Source of the DNA: Otatea glauca | Lineage: Eukaryota > Streptophyta > Magnoliopsida > Poales > Poaceae | NCBI GenBank assembly: GCA_036346275.1 | Contig: CM070711.1 | Coordinates: forward strand, 66,007,078 to 66,071,077 | DNA length: 64,000 bases | Direction of reading: 5' to 3' | In this document: positions 35,161-46,482 of the stretch, in pieces | How positions within the stretch are numbered: the first letter of the stretch is position 1 | Layout of the letters: every line of letters starts with the position of its first letter | Position numbers and translations under genes: made by a program | Notes under the pieces: generated by a model | What the model was told of the DNA's origin: nothing | The model's input: only the letters and a program-made list of their open reading frames with translations | Database searches by the model: none

Positions 35161-35943
35161 GTTTGCTCACCCTTTCATGCATTAATTAACATCATGTATG
35201 ATGGTTTAAGGGGTAAATTTGTGATTTTGCTCCTGGTCTATGAACTCATGATCTCTTGTATATCCAGGCACGTCTGCCATCAATTTCTTATTTGGGATAG
35301 TTGACCTTTTGCGACGGGTGTTGCTCCAGCAATCCTTCCAAATGTATCTCCGACGTAGTAAAACATTCCTGGGATGCCATGTCATGTCATGTCATGCAAA
35401 CAAAAGAATCATTAACGCCACAGAGGATTCAAACCTTAGTAGTCGAAGGCAGGCTACTTGTAGTGCAAGCACAGCCGACTACTCAAACTTTCATGAACAA
35501 GTCTTTGCTTCTTCCAGAAGGTACCAGTTATCCAAGCATGAAGCAGCTAGGAAGCTTTTGATAAGAATTTACACGCTTGTTGATTGGACGCAAATCATAA
35601 ATAAAACTTTTTAAATTTATAACTTATACTACGTTTATTGAAAATCTGTCGCAACACACCGAACACTCAGCTAGTCTCCCTTTATATCTTTGTCTGAACA
35701 AGCACCGAACACTCAGCCTGCCACAAATACATTTATCTTTAGGTAGATTTCCCATTACTCGCAAAGCCACAAGGCTCGCAAGCTGCAAGCTCCAAAAGTC
35801 AACTGCTCATCTTCTCCGCAGTATAAGTCACGCGCACCACTGCACAACATTTCCCACTCCACGTCTCCACCTCCCAACAACTCACAGCATCTGTGTATTT
35901 CCAATCTGGCACAAGTCCTTGTAACAAACTAGACACCTTCCGC
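35161..35943 (+). promoter_or_regulatory. Promoter and 5' region of the first UGT gene
   Basis: From about 35470 it is homologous to the region before the second UGT (54140-54473): shared blocks such as CAAGTCTTTGCTTCTTCCAG and TATCCAAGCATGAAGCA. A TATAAG at 35822-35827 lies 122 bases before the start codon and is conserved in position in the other copy. 35161-35470 is unassigned. It includes tandem ATGTC units (CATGTCATGTCATG, about 35378-35396). Confidence 0.6.
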
Positions 35944-37407
35944 ATGGACAAGAAAGCTGCCATGCAGCAGACCGTCGTCCTGTACCCTGGCGTCGGCGTC
36001 GGCCACGTCGTCCCCATGACGGAGCTCGCCAACGCCTTCCTCAAGAATGGCTACGACGTCACCATGGTGCTCCTCGAGCAGCCCTTCATGTCGTCCGACT
36101 CCGGCGCCACCGTCGTCGAGCGCATTGCGGCCTCCAACCCGTCCATCTCCTTTCATGTCCTCCCGCCCCTCCCTACTCCCGACTTCGCCGGCTCCAGCAA
36201 GCACCCTTTCGCCCTCATGCTCCAGCTCATACGCCAGTACAACGAGCGTCTCGAGACCTTCCTCCGCTCCATCCCCCGGCAGCGCCTGCACTCCCTTGTC
36301 GTCGACATGTTCTGCGTTGACGCCATCGACGTCTGCGCGAAACTCGGCGTCCCGGTCTACACGTTCTTCGCCTCGGGCGCCTCGTTCCTGTCTGTTATAA
36401 CCCAGCTGCCGGCGTTGCTTGCACACAGGAAGACGGGCCTGAAGGAGCTGGGGGACACTTCCCTCGATTTCGTTGGCGTTCCGCCGATGCCAGCGTCTCA
36501 TCTCATCAAGGAACTGCTCGAGCACCCGGAGGACGAGATGTGCAAGGCCATGACGGACGTCTGGAAGCGCAACACGGACACCATGGGCGTTCTGGTGAAC
36601 ACGTTCGAGTCCTTGGAGAGCCAGGCGGTGCGGGCTCTCAGGGACCTGCTCTACGTCCCCGGACGGGTGCTGCCCCCGATCTACTGCATCGGGCCCTTGG
36701 TCGGCAAGGGCGCTAAGGATGAGGACAAAGCGGAGAGGCACGGGTGCCTCGCGTGGCTCGACGCTCAGCCGGACCGCAGCGTCGTCTTCCTCTGCTTTGG
36801 AAGCAAGGGCGCGGTCTCCGAGGACCAGCTCAACGAGATCGCCGTTGGCTTGGAGAAGTACGGGCAACGTTTCCTGTGGACCGTGCGCACGCCGGCCGCC
36901 AGCGACGACATGAAGAAGTTCTTTGAGCAACGCCCCGAGCCGGACCTCGACGCGCTCCTGCCGGAGGGATTCCTGGAGCGGACCAAGGACAGGGGCCTCG
37001 TCGTCAAGTCATGGGCACCGCAGGTGGACGTGCTCCGCCACCCAGCGACCGGCGCGTTCCTGACGCACTGCGGGTGGAACTCTACCCTGGAGGGCATCAC
37101 GGCGGGGGTGCCGATGCTGTGCTGGCCGCTATACGCGGAGCAGAAGATGAACAAGATTTTCATGACGGAGGACATGGGCGTCGCGGTGGAGCTTGAGGGG
37201 TACAGGGAGGGTTTTATCAAGGCCGACGAGGTTGAGGCCAAGGTGAGGCTGGTTGTGGAGTCCGAGGAAGGGAGGGAGCTCAGGGCGCGAGTGACGGCGC
37301 GGAAGAACGAGGCGGAGGCGGCGCTGCAGGAAGGAGGCTCGTCGCAGGCGGTGTTTGTCCAGTTCTTGTTGGATGTGAAGAATCTTGGAGAGCAGCTCGG
37401 CAAGTGA
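35944..37407 (+). CDS. UDP-glycosyltransferase, UGT88-like (copy 1)
   Basis: Intronless, 487 codons, typical of family-1 plant UGTs, which transfer glucose from UDP-glucose to small molecules such as flavonoids in the cytosol. The N-terminal acceptor domain has the catalytic His21 (VGHVVPMTEL) and partner Asp121 (LVVDMFC). The 44-residue PSPG donor box spans residues 357-400 (starts WAPQVDVL, has HCGWNS, ends YAEQ); its final Gln points to UDP-glucose. The open frame extends 17 codons upstream, but the ATG at 35944 is conserved with copy 2 and gives the normal family start. GC-rich third positions contrast with the AT-rich surroundings. UGT88 is a motif-level judgement; the acceptor is unknown. 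Confidence 0.95.
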   Translation: MDKKAAMQQTVVLYPGVGVGHVVPMTELANAFLKNGYDVTMVLLEQPFMSSDSGATVVERIAASNPSISFHVLPPLPTPDFAGSSKHPFALMLQLIRQYNERLETFLRSIPRQRLHSLVVDMFCVDAIDVCAKLGVPVYTFFASGASFLSVITQLPALLAHRKTGLKELGDTSLDFVGVPPMPASHLIKELLEHPEDEMCKAMTDVWKRNTDTMGVLVNTFESLESQAVRALRDLLYVPGRVLPPIYCIGPLVGKGAKDEDKAERHGCLAWLDAQPDRSVVFLCFGSKGAVSEDQLNEIAVGLEKYGQRFLWTVRTPAASDDMKKFFEQRPEPDLDALLPEGFLERTKDRGLVVKSWAPQVDVLRHPATGAFLTHCGWNSTLEGITAGVPMLCWPLYAEQKMNKIFMTEDMGVAVELEGYREGFIKADEVEAKVRLVVESEEGRELRARVTARKNEAEAALQEGGSSQAVFVQFLLDVKNLGEQLGK

Positions 37408-37697
37408 TAAATTTTCAACTGCTCTTTGTCGTCTATATATGTTAAGTTGCCCTGCCACGTTTACATTTGGTTGCCTGAATAATCAATTAAGAACTTAGTA
37501 GTGTCTAGCAACCTCTCGCAAATTCACTGGTGTTTAGCACTGTAGTACTACAATAAAATTTGGTCTCGTATTCTTCCGAACTTTGACATTCTTGTGTTCT
37601 AAAAAAATGGTAATGATGGATGTAATACAGATTTGATGTGCTTTGTTTCTTTTGGAATTGACAATATCCGATTTCAGTAAGGAAACCAAATTTGAAC
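37408..37697 (+). other. 3' flank of the first UGT gene
   Basis: Starts with the 3' UTR (ATTTTCAACTGCTCT) shared by all three UGT copies. The last 192 bases (37506-37697) recur almost unchanged at 39623-39815, on the other side of the inserted copia-type element, and in part after the second UGT (58149-58240). Confidence 0.8.
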
Positions 37698-39616
37698 TGT
37701 TGGAACATAACGTCAAAAGCTTTGGAACAATTTTTTCTTTTATTACTTTTCACTCTGTTCGCTTACAAAACTCAGGTTTACCCCTCTATTTATACACAAA
37801 ACTACAACACTCATAAGCGGAATAGGATTCCACCTCCTTGTCCTAATTCAACTCCTTATCCTAAACTTTCTTAATACAAACTTTCCAAATTAAAACTTTC
37901 CTATTACAAGATTATTTCTATCAATCACCCCCTTAATCTTGTAACGCAACTCTAATTTTTCATTGAGGTAATCGGTCTCAACTACGATTTGCCCAACTCA
38001 TACTCAACACAGGATGATAAACGCATCTCCAAGAAGTTTCGTCTTCTTCTTACTGGCCATACTACCGGTGACGCACCTCGCCGACGATTACAACCTTTTA
38101 CTTCAGCTCCAATTGTCTTTTCACCGGTAACGCAACTTGACGGTGACGCAGACTCGCATTAGAGCTTACCCACGAGAGAATTTGGACACACCTGCAAGAA
38201 CGTTCATGCGTACAAACATCTTAAACGACGACCACAACTCCTCAAACCTTGGACTCATCTTCGACGAACTTAACTTTGGACGGCGAACGCATCTTCTCAA
38301 CGTCCTAGACTCGTCTTCGACGGACTTGACTTTGGACGGTGAACACACCTCTTCAACACCCCGGAGCCAACTCTGACGAACTTGACTTTGCACACGCAGC
38401 GGCTTCCTTTGATCTTCTCGTGCAGCACGATCTCTTCTGATGCGCACGATATCTCTGAAGAAATTCATACACGTTTATCTTATGGACACAACTCAAAAAA
38501 AAACTTATGTGATCACACTCTATCTTATAGACACAACTAACGTGAGAACGTAGGGCCTTCTCTTGTGTTCTTTCGCTTCTTGCTGTCGAGTGCATCAAGC
38601 ATATGCATGCACCCCTGCCGAACGTGCCTCCTGCACGTTGCTTTTCTTGTGCCGCTCAAACACCTGCCACATTGCGTGGCTAGCAAACCAGGAGGGAGCT
38701 TCTCTGCCGCAGCCATATTTTTCTTTCTTTTGTTCTTAGCTAGCACAGCGCCGTATGAATTGTTGCATGCAGCCTCAGAAGAAGCTTCTTGCTTTTCTCG
38801 CTGTCGATGGAGCTTCTCGGCTGTACGCCACGCGCATCTACTGCAGCCGCACGGAACTTGGCTGCTGCTGCCTCCGCACGAGCTGGCCGTGCACCAGCTA
38901 GCTCCTATAGCTGCACGCCTCCTCGCTGCAGCACGTCAAGATGCACCCTGTTCCGAGCGCCATCTGTGCTGGAGTCGCGAACGAGCCGCATGCTTCCTTT
39001 CTCTGGCTGTTGTGGCTCCGAACGCGCCTACACACCTCCTGCGCTAGCCGCCTGGGACACGTGGGGACATGCGCCGAGTCCGAGAACGCTGAGTCGCCGA
39101 GATAGGCGCTGGACTTCTCTCTTCGACGCCTCACCGAGTCCTTGCGGTGAGTCACGATCTGCGCTTTTCTCGCTGCAGCCCCGGCGATCATCACACACCG
39201 TTGTTAATAGATCGGATGTCGCCTCGAGATGACCGCCCGGTTGGTCGCACCGAGGTGGCCGTCTGCCTCCTTAGGTGCCGCTGGATTTGCCGCCCGCCTC
39301 CTCGGGTGCCGCCCCGAGATGGCTACTCCTGAGAGTCTCCTCCTTTCAGGGGCAACGACTTGATCTAAAATAATAGACTCTGATACCAATTGTTGGAACA
39401 GAACGTCAAAAGCTTTGGGACAATTTTCTCTTTTATTACTTTTTGCTCTGTTCGTTTACAAAACTCAGGTCTACCCCTCTATTTATACCCAAAACTACAA
39501 CCCTCATAAGCGGAATAGGATTCCACCTCCTTGTCCTAATTCAACTCCTCATCCTAAACTTTCTTAATACAAACTTTCCAAATTAAAATTTTCCTATTAC
39601 AAGATTATTTCTATCA
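37698..39616 (-). mobile_element. Non-autonomous Ty1-copia-type element (leftward)
   Basis: Two 226-bp LTRs (37698-37923 and 39391-39616; TGTTGGAAC..TTTCTATCA on the plus strand). A tRNA-Met primer site on the minus strand (39376-39388) and a polypurine tract (37924-37936) lie inside them. The interior (1.47 kb) has no gag or pol. It contains a 57-60 bp tandem repeat (about 38240-38395) and a GC-rich part. The interior is related to the element at 56505-58148. There is no 5-bp target duplication; instead a 192-bp host segment flanks both sides. Movement would need proteins from another copia element. Confidence 0.88.
38240..38395. repeat. 57-60 bp tandem repeats in the copia-type element
   Basis: Three or so imperfect units built around GACTTGACTTTGGACGG, CGAACGCATCTTCTCAACG and a GACTCGTCTTCGACG phrase. 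The same repeat occurs in inverse orientation with about six units at 57290-57630. Confidence 0.85.
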
Positions 39617-39622
39617 ATTGTG

Positions 39623-39815
39623 TAGCAACCTCTCGCAAATTCACCTGGTGTTTAGTACTGTAGTACTACAATAAAATTTGGTCTCATATTCTTCCGAACT
39701 TTGACATTCTTGTGTTCTAAAAAAATGGCAATGATGGATGTAATACAGATTTGATGTGCTTTGTTTCTTTTGGAATTGACAATATCCGATTTCAGTAAGG
39801 AAACCAAATTTAAAC
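39623..39815 (+). repeat. Second copy of the UGT 3'-flank segment
   Basis: Near-identical to 37506-37697 (a few substitutions and one added base in CACCTGG). Together the two copies bracket the non-autonomous copia element. This copy opens unit B. Confidence 0.9.
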
Positions 39816-40390
39816 CACCAACTACTGAGACTACTCATAACAAACTGCTGCCAGCTCAATCCTGACAAAACCAGCCAGCTACTGAAACTACTCATCGAAG
39901 CCAGCGGTGGGTCCGCTCTAGCTGGCGCCGGCAGGGATGGTCATGGTTCTTGGAGACGCCTCTTCCACCACCCTGTAAGCCATTCACCATATGCCTCCCC
40001 AATTACTGGCCATCCTTCCGCATCTAATTGGCACCACAGTTGCACACACACAAGAATGCAAGAACAACACCTCTCTTTTGCAGTGCCTCAAAGGTTTGTA
40101 AAATGTGATATATTCCTTCCCTAGATCTGTTGTGATAATTCTCAGAAGTGTTATGTGTTGATAAGACGATAAATTTGAGTATTAAGTTTCTGTTTTTGTG
40201 TGTGCATGTGACATGCTTGATGTATTGCCCCAAAGAAATTTGAATCAACTAGAATCTGGTGTGCCATTTTGTTTGCTCATTGAATATGCACCTAATTTGT
40301 TTGTTTACACTTCTGATGGAGTAGCAGAGGATCTACACATAGCTAACCCATGTTGAAACTGGATTCAAGGCCTAACAGGGATATGGTAAG
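39816..40390 (+). other. Start of unit B, noncoding
   Basis: From about 39890 it matches 51868-52360 (unit C): the GAAGCCAGCGGTGG block, GGTCATGGTTCTTGGAGACG, a short CACACACA run and the stretch leading to the flippase exons. No coding sequence is supported. Confidence 0.75.
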
Positions 40391-41335
40391 AGATTTTTTT
40401 TGTCTACTAGCCATCTGTCATACATGCATACCTGAGATAGATGCAACTGGGAATATTTCATATGAAGCTGAGTCCCCTGACAAAGTTGCATTTGTTATTG
40501 CAGCAAGGGAATTAGTGTTTTGAGTTATACAAGAGGGCACAAACAATTAACAAGTATAATTGTTTGTGAACGGGATCCAAGTCAGAATGGTGTAAAAAAT
40601 AGGTAAGTCAAATTTCTTTGTTTCCCTAAATGGTAATCATTATTACCTAAATTTGACACTTTGACATTATTTTATAGAAAGTACGAGCTCCTAAGCATCT
40701 TGGAATTCAGTAGCACATGGAAACGGATGTATGTGATAATGAAGGAACCGGAGGGAAGGATATTACTGCTTAGGAATGGTGCTGATAGGTTAGTTCCATA
40801 TAATCTGAATTTCTGCATCTTTTATCACAGATAAATGTCCAACTTATGTTTCTGTCAATGTTTTCTTTTCTGTATTCTTTGTGTGAACAGTGTGATGTCA
40901 AAAGGGCTTGAACCACCTGGAAGAAAATTTGAGGAAGAGACTAAAAGGCACATATATGAGTATTCTGACTCTGGTCTATGAACCTTGGTTCTTGCATACC
41001 GTGTCTTGGATGAGAGAGAGTACGAGGAATTTGATGAAAAATTCAATGTTGCCAAAACATCTGTAAGTGCTAACAGAGATGAAAAAATTGAGGAGGCTGC
41101 TTACAGCATCAAGCGGGACTTACTTCTTCTTGGTGCCACCGTTGTTGAAGTCAAGCTCACGAAAGGGGAACGTCTTTTTGTCAACAGCTGTCTTTTCCAG
41201 TCATTTTTAAGCTCAAATACATTCTAATAAATATTCCTTTTTCATATGTGTTCATATGCATTTATATTCAGGTACCAGAATGCATGGATAAGCTTGCACA
41301 AGCAGGAATTAAGATATGGGTGCTGACAGGTGAAA
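40391..41335 (+). pseudogene. P4-ATPase (ALA-like) fragment, unit B
   Basis: Same four exon-like blocks as unit A: CHTCIPEID, YEAESPDKVAFVIAAREL, KEPEGRILLL, GRKFEEETKRHIYEYSDSGL (then TGA), VLAYRVLDEREYEEFDEKFNVAKTSVSAN and VPECMDKLAQAGIKIWVLTG. A frameshift follows AAREL, and a deletion removes everything after the TGD hinge, joining it to sequence that lies about 230 bases further on in unit A. Only part of the ATP-binding region remains; clearly non-functional. Confidence 0.92.
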
Positions 41336-41365
41336 ATAAACCTCTTCCACTGATGATTAAATTAA

Positions 41366-41508
41366 GAGCAGTGCTTCAATGCTTTCCTTCCCAATACAAG
41401 TTGCACAAATCTTGAAGCAAACGAAGGGGTAAGTAATCACTATCTACCCTTTATTTATGCTTTAATATTTGTGCAACTGTAAAAAAAAGAAGCATGGAAG
41501 CACCTCTC
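41366..41508. mobile_element. Mutator-like MITE with 9-bp target duplication
   Basis: A 143-bp insertion with imperfect inverted ends (GAGCAGTGCTTCAATGCTT and, reversed, GAGAGGTGCTTCCATGCTT). It is flanked by exact TTAAATTAA at 41357-41365 and 41509-41517. Unit A near 4350 has a single uninterrupted TTAAATTAA, the empty site. A 9-bp duplication is typical of the Mutator superfamily. Noncoding. Confidence 0.9.
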
Positions 41509-41762
41509 TTAAATTAAACATCAACATATTGTAACAAATAACATAGGGAGCATGCTATTGGCGTAGCCAGTAATCTCTCCTTTTTACTTTGGTTAAGGAG
41601 ACTTTGTTTAATTCTTCCTAGATAGATTGATAGCGGAACCTGTCTCCTGACTAGATGGTATCTATCATATGCTTCAGATAATTGTTAACTTTTTGCTTAA
41701 TCATATAACCTTTTAATTTGTGCAGGTACAAATCACCGAAAGAATGGCACTGTGTTGACTTG

Positions 41763-41874
41763 CAGGGGTGGAGCCAGTCCAGTCCCAAGCCTCGAGCTGG
41801 CCCAACGGTTGTTGGGCCGAATCATAATTTTCCATTAATTTTTGAGAGCGTTAACATGGAGTTTTCCGCCCCTG
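41763..41874. mobile_element. hAT-like MITE with 8-bp target duplication
   Basis: 112 bp, ends CAGGGGTGG and CCGCCCCTG (inverted repeats with one mismatch), flanked by exact TTGACTTG at 41755-41762 and 41875-41882. Unit A at 4603-4612 is the uninterrupted empty site. An 8-bp duplication and CAGGG ends are typical of hAT elements. Too short to code. Confidence 0.92.
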
Positions 41875-41882
41875 TTGACTTG

Positions 41883-42126
41883 TGTTGCTAGAATATTAGG
41901 TGTACACCATTCGGCGCCATCCACAGCTGACAGTTGTTCCCTTGTGGTCGTTCCTGATGTTGGTTGTCTCGGTTTTGGCAGCATGCTGGTGAGGAGAGGC
42001 ACAGGTGAATGCGGCAGTGGTGCGCCATGGGTAGAGTCTAGAGGTGAAGCCGTGTTAAACCGAAATGGTGAAGGTCAGTGCATAAGAGAGGACACATGCA
42101 GATCAGCTGAGGTATTCATGCTATAA
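41883..42126 (+). pseudogene. Conserved unidentified coding-like block (unit B copy)
   Basis: Counterpart of 4574-4855, split near its start by the hAT-like MITE. The frame stays open (CVARILGVHHS, VPDVGCLGFGSMLVRR, EAVLNRNGE) to the same TAA. About a dozen residues differ from unit A. Function not recognised. Confidence 0.4.
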
Positions 42127-44500
42127 TCTACCTATTCACATAATGTTCACAATGCCATAGACATGAGTTCTCACCCCCCATCCCCTCTATGCTGCTTAAA
42201 CCATAAGCATTTCGCTGATTGATCCATAACTTTATTGCCAGGCCTACATGTAAATTTCGTCACCCCTTCTCTCATGTAAAGCAACCTGCAGGATATAGAA
42301 TAAATTGATTTTGTTCCATATCTTCAAAACAGTACTTCCTGTTTGTAAAATCCCTTTTGTACCAATTGTTGGATATAGCCATTTAGGTTAAAAAGCATAT
42401 ATCCAATAACATTGATTTTTCGTTGTTGCAAGAATGATGGAACTGTGTGGAGGAATCTTCGTGTTTAGGGTCCATGTAGCACCATTTTCAATCAAGGCCA
42501 CTTAGAGTGCTCATTGTGTCCACATAAATGTCACATATATGTATATCCGCTATGCTGCTCTGCCTCCTATGTGCTGTCTGCTGGGAATATAGAGCTCACA
42601 TTTTGCAAAATGGCACTAATACATGTTATTGCTCAATTTTTTCTTTCGTGAACGTGTAGGTGATATTTCTGTGCTTAGCGAATTATTATTTATTTTTTCT
42701 TACTAATATTTGTATATATGTGATATGGGCTCACTGATTGGGGAGTGGGGGACAACTGAGTATGTGTGTTTCAGGTTTGATCGGATTGAACATAACTCCA
42801 AGTTGTTTAAAACTGCTGATCTACTACTGTCAACAACTTATTTCTAATTGTTTGCTAGGCCAGTCAGATTGAACTTATCAAATGGATCGAAACCTGAATG
42901 CATGGAGGAGTCAGCACTCTGCAGTAGATTGATAAAGGCAGCTGACTACTAGGTAAATATGCTGTTGATATTGCTTTCTTCAGTTATATAGCCTTCACTA
43001 CACTTGCCAATTTCTACGCAGTAGTAATAAATAAATTCAAGAGCAGATGGATGATTTGCGAGTACTGTGTTCCTTTAATGGCATTGTCTGACTTGGCATT
43101 TGTGATTATTTGACTATTCTGTGATTTAATGTCCCATATAATGCACACTTATCTTAAAATACAGAGAGTGTATTAAATCACTACCATATTTCCATTGCTC
43201 ATTGGAGGTGTTAGATTTACTTGCCATAGCATCAAAGATAAAGAACCTTTTTTTTCATGCTAGCTAGGTGCCATCAAAATATACGAGGCCTGAACATTTA
43301 GCTCTTCAATATTCATGGGTATAGAAAGTGTCTTCCTTGATACTTCTGTTATCACTTATTTATCTAAGCAAATAAAGCATCAATGAAATATGATGGCTAA
43401 AGCTTCCACTTTCAACTTGAATTAGCTCTCTGATGACAAGATCCTAGAAAACCTTCACATTACTTGATCATGGTGAACAGCTGTTTATGTCATCAGTTTT
43501 TTCAGTCATAGGTTGACTGAGATCTAGGTTATTCAGATATTTGGTCAATTACATGCCAACTTGAGTCGGTGCCACTCAAATGAATTCCACATAAACTAGA
43601 TCCCGCACTAGAACCTAAGGAATACTTAGTTCGATGCCTTGTTTCAGAAAAAGGTCCAGGTGTTTTAGGTGAAAAAACAAAGTGTGAAATTTAAATGCTC
43701 TCTTTGCTCCATCCTTCATCCTAAGTGCCTCAATGTACATGGAAAGCTATTTTCACTGAATCTGGTAGCAACCGACTTAAGGTGAGGTACTTACAAATAA
43801 TTCCTGTCAACAAAAGAATGCATTATTATTGCACATGAAGTTAGTACTTGGTATGATGTCCTCTTTTTTTACCATATGTTCTAACTTCAGTCGCTTATAT
43901 GTTTGCGGACCTAATATTCTTTTCTTTGTGCACCATAATAACTCAGTTGACCTTTTTGCTAAAACACCTACATATGTATACTAACTAGGATGTTTTCTTT
44001 GTATTCATGTTGGACAAGAAATGACATCAACAGCTAAATGTGTATTTTGTTTGATATGTGTGTATGAGAATTTTAATGTTAATTGCATGATTTAGGTTAC
44101 GCTAGAGGATATGAATCACCCTCTTTTGAGACACCATTGTAATGCACGGGCACCTTAGTAGTATAAGAGATTCTCCAGTCGTCGCACAGTGGATCCCCAT
44201 CCTTGCGATCTTCCAAAAACTTGAGACGCCACCCGCCATAGTAGCTTGCCTTGCCTCCCAACTGTAAAGTTTCGTGATGTTCGTTTTTCTGCAAGAGAGA
44301 CCAAAACACAGTCCAATGGTACACAAAGAAAACTACTTTGATGATGCCAATGTGCTATGGAATCTTCCTGCACAATTTCGTAACTTCCGGTTCCAGGTGG
44401 TATATACACTACCGCCAAAGGCTGTGCTTAAGTTGATTTCCAACTCTGGATAAAAGTAGCCGTATGCGGTATGCACTAGCATACAAAACATAACATTTAG
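42127..44500. other. Long noncoding spacer of unit B
   Basis: Aligns with 4856-7134 and 7575-7650 of unit A with scattered substitutions and small indels, but without the MITE present there at 7135-7547. No gene or RNA recognised. Confidence 0.7.
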
Positions 44501-44514
44501 CTGTAAACGTAGCA

Positions 44515-45020
44515 TAACATAACATTTTCCATTTATATCATCATCTTCTAATTCCATTATTGCACTGCTTGTCTCTTTCTTTCAGTACTTCTTTTAATGT
44601 ACATTACATTGTTTATACCGGTATAGCCGAGTGAATACCTGTCAATGTTTCACCCTCTTAATCCCTCCATTCTGTAGAGGTCCACTAAATTAAGTGTGAG
44701 AATGTTTTCATTTTTTTGAGATTTTTAGCATATTCTATATTTTCTTAGTGACTGAAAAAAACCTGTCTTCGATAACATTTTTTATTTCTATCATCATCTC
44801 TTAATTTTATTATTGCAATGCTTGTCTCTTTCTTTCAGTACTTCTTTTAATACACATCACATTGCTTATACCAGTATATCGGAGTGATCACATGTCAATG
44901 TATCACCCTTTTAATCCCTCTATTCCATGGAGGTCCACCAAATAAAGAGTCACAATATTTTCTTTTTTTGAGAATTTTTGGTATATTCTATATTTTCTTA
45001 GCGACCTTAAAAAACCTATC
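44515..45020. repeat. Tandem duplication of about 243 bp
   Basis: TGCTTGTCTCTTTCTTTCAG starts at 44576 and again at 44819. Surrounding phrases (TATATTTTCTTAG, GGAGGTCCAC, CACCCTTTTAATCCCTC) repeat with the same offset. Diverged, AT-rich, noncoding. It lies just left of the CACTA insertion. Confidence 0.8.
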
Positions 45021-45539
45021 ATCCACTTTTATTACATTATTGTTAATATATACAGTATAATTAACTGGGACATCATGGTGCTTGGCACCTTGATCTAAAA
45101 TATGTATTTTCCCTATGTATCGCGTGCAAAAAGGTTTGAATTTTTTTGGATGTTGAGTTTAACTAGTTTACTAACACTACTATAGAATGATAGAACAATA
45201 TTTCTTCATCTGGGTTGGTTCCTAACTTTTTAGGGAAAAACCGATAGTGATATATGATTCGACGTGGGTAAAAAATATGGTGTAAAACATCACTATCGGT
45301 CTGACCATAGAACCAATAGTGATGTTATATATATCACTATTGGTTCTGAGCAGAACCGATAGTGATTATGGTCATCATGATCGGTTTTTGAAGTTAGAAC
45401 CGATCGGGAATGTAATGCCAAATGCTTTCTCGCATTTGACATCTCGGCTTCTTCTCCTGATGCATTCAAATACCACAAAAGCCAAGGCGTCCACCTCGCT
45501 CTTGACCTATCGGCTTCCCCTTCATTCTATAAAAAAGAT

Positions 45540-45785
45540 TTTTCTCCTTGCCCGTGTTTGCCCCTCCGCCTATCCTCACCTGCGTCGTGCCCCTCGGTCT
45601 CCCCGGCTTTACGATGTCTGTGTCGCCCCTCTGCCTCTCCTTGCCCGCGTCACCCCTTTAGCCTCCTTGGCTCCACGGTGCATGCGTCGCTCCTCTGCCT
45701 CCCCGGCTCCCGTGGTGCGCCCCTAGCTCCTGTTGCCCCTTGGCCTCCCCAGCTCTACAGTGCCTGCATCACCCCTCCGCCTAAA
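45540..45785 (+). repeat. C-rich imperfect repeats within the CACTA element
   Basis: Several imperfect copies of CCTCCCCGGCTCCACGGTG followed by CTGCGTCGCCCCT at 60-85 bp spacing. It is strikingly GC-rich in an AT-rich element, like a captured 5' exon or promoter, but I cannot identify a source gene. Confidence 0.5.
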
Positions 45786-46482
45786 TATATTGATTATGAT
45801 TGCTTGGTTTGCTCTATTCATAGCAACTGTTTAGTTAGTTGTTGATATATCTGCTTGGCCGAACTGTTCATAATCTGATTTTGATCATTTGAATAGTGAA
45901 TTGTTGCTGGTTGTATGCTCAATGATGCTATGGGTCTATTGATGAACTAAAACAATTAAAGTAGCGAATGTGGACTTGAACTATAGAGTTGCTTCCTGTT
46001 AATGCTAGAAAGTATTGCTTTTATTTCAGTTTGACCTTGATCATTATATTCGGTGTCTACTTTGATACTCATTTGATTATTACTGAATATACTGATTATG
46101 ATTGCTTAACTTGTTCTGTTCATAGCCCCGTTTAGTCAGTTGTTGATATACTTCCTTGGCTGAACTGTTCATAATCTGATTTTGACTATTTAAATAGTGA
46201 AATTAACTTTAAATACTTTATACATGCTTGGCCGAACTATGCATAATTTAGGAAGGTAAGTGTTAAAGGCCTTATTTGCTTAGTTAATTGTCTAATTCAA
46301 TTTTGATTATATGACCCTAGTGTAGTGGAGGTAAGAGATTAGTGTCTAGCAGCCCTACACCTTGTGGCGAGGAGGCTAAAGTTTTAACCTTCAGTAGCTC
46401 GACAATTGAGAGCACTCTATCCTACAACTATTCATTATATATTTATTTATGTCCCAGTCACTATAAATTACATATATATAAA

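Noticed and set aside
35929..36930. 333-codon open frame antisense to the first UGT
   Set aside because: High GC at third positions of the UGT gene leaves the opposite strand open; its composition (Glu, Gly, Arg, Val-rich) has no domain, and the matching frame in the second UGT is broken differently.
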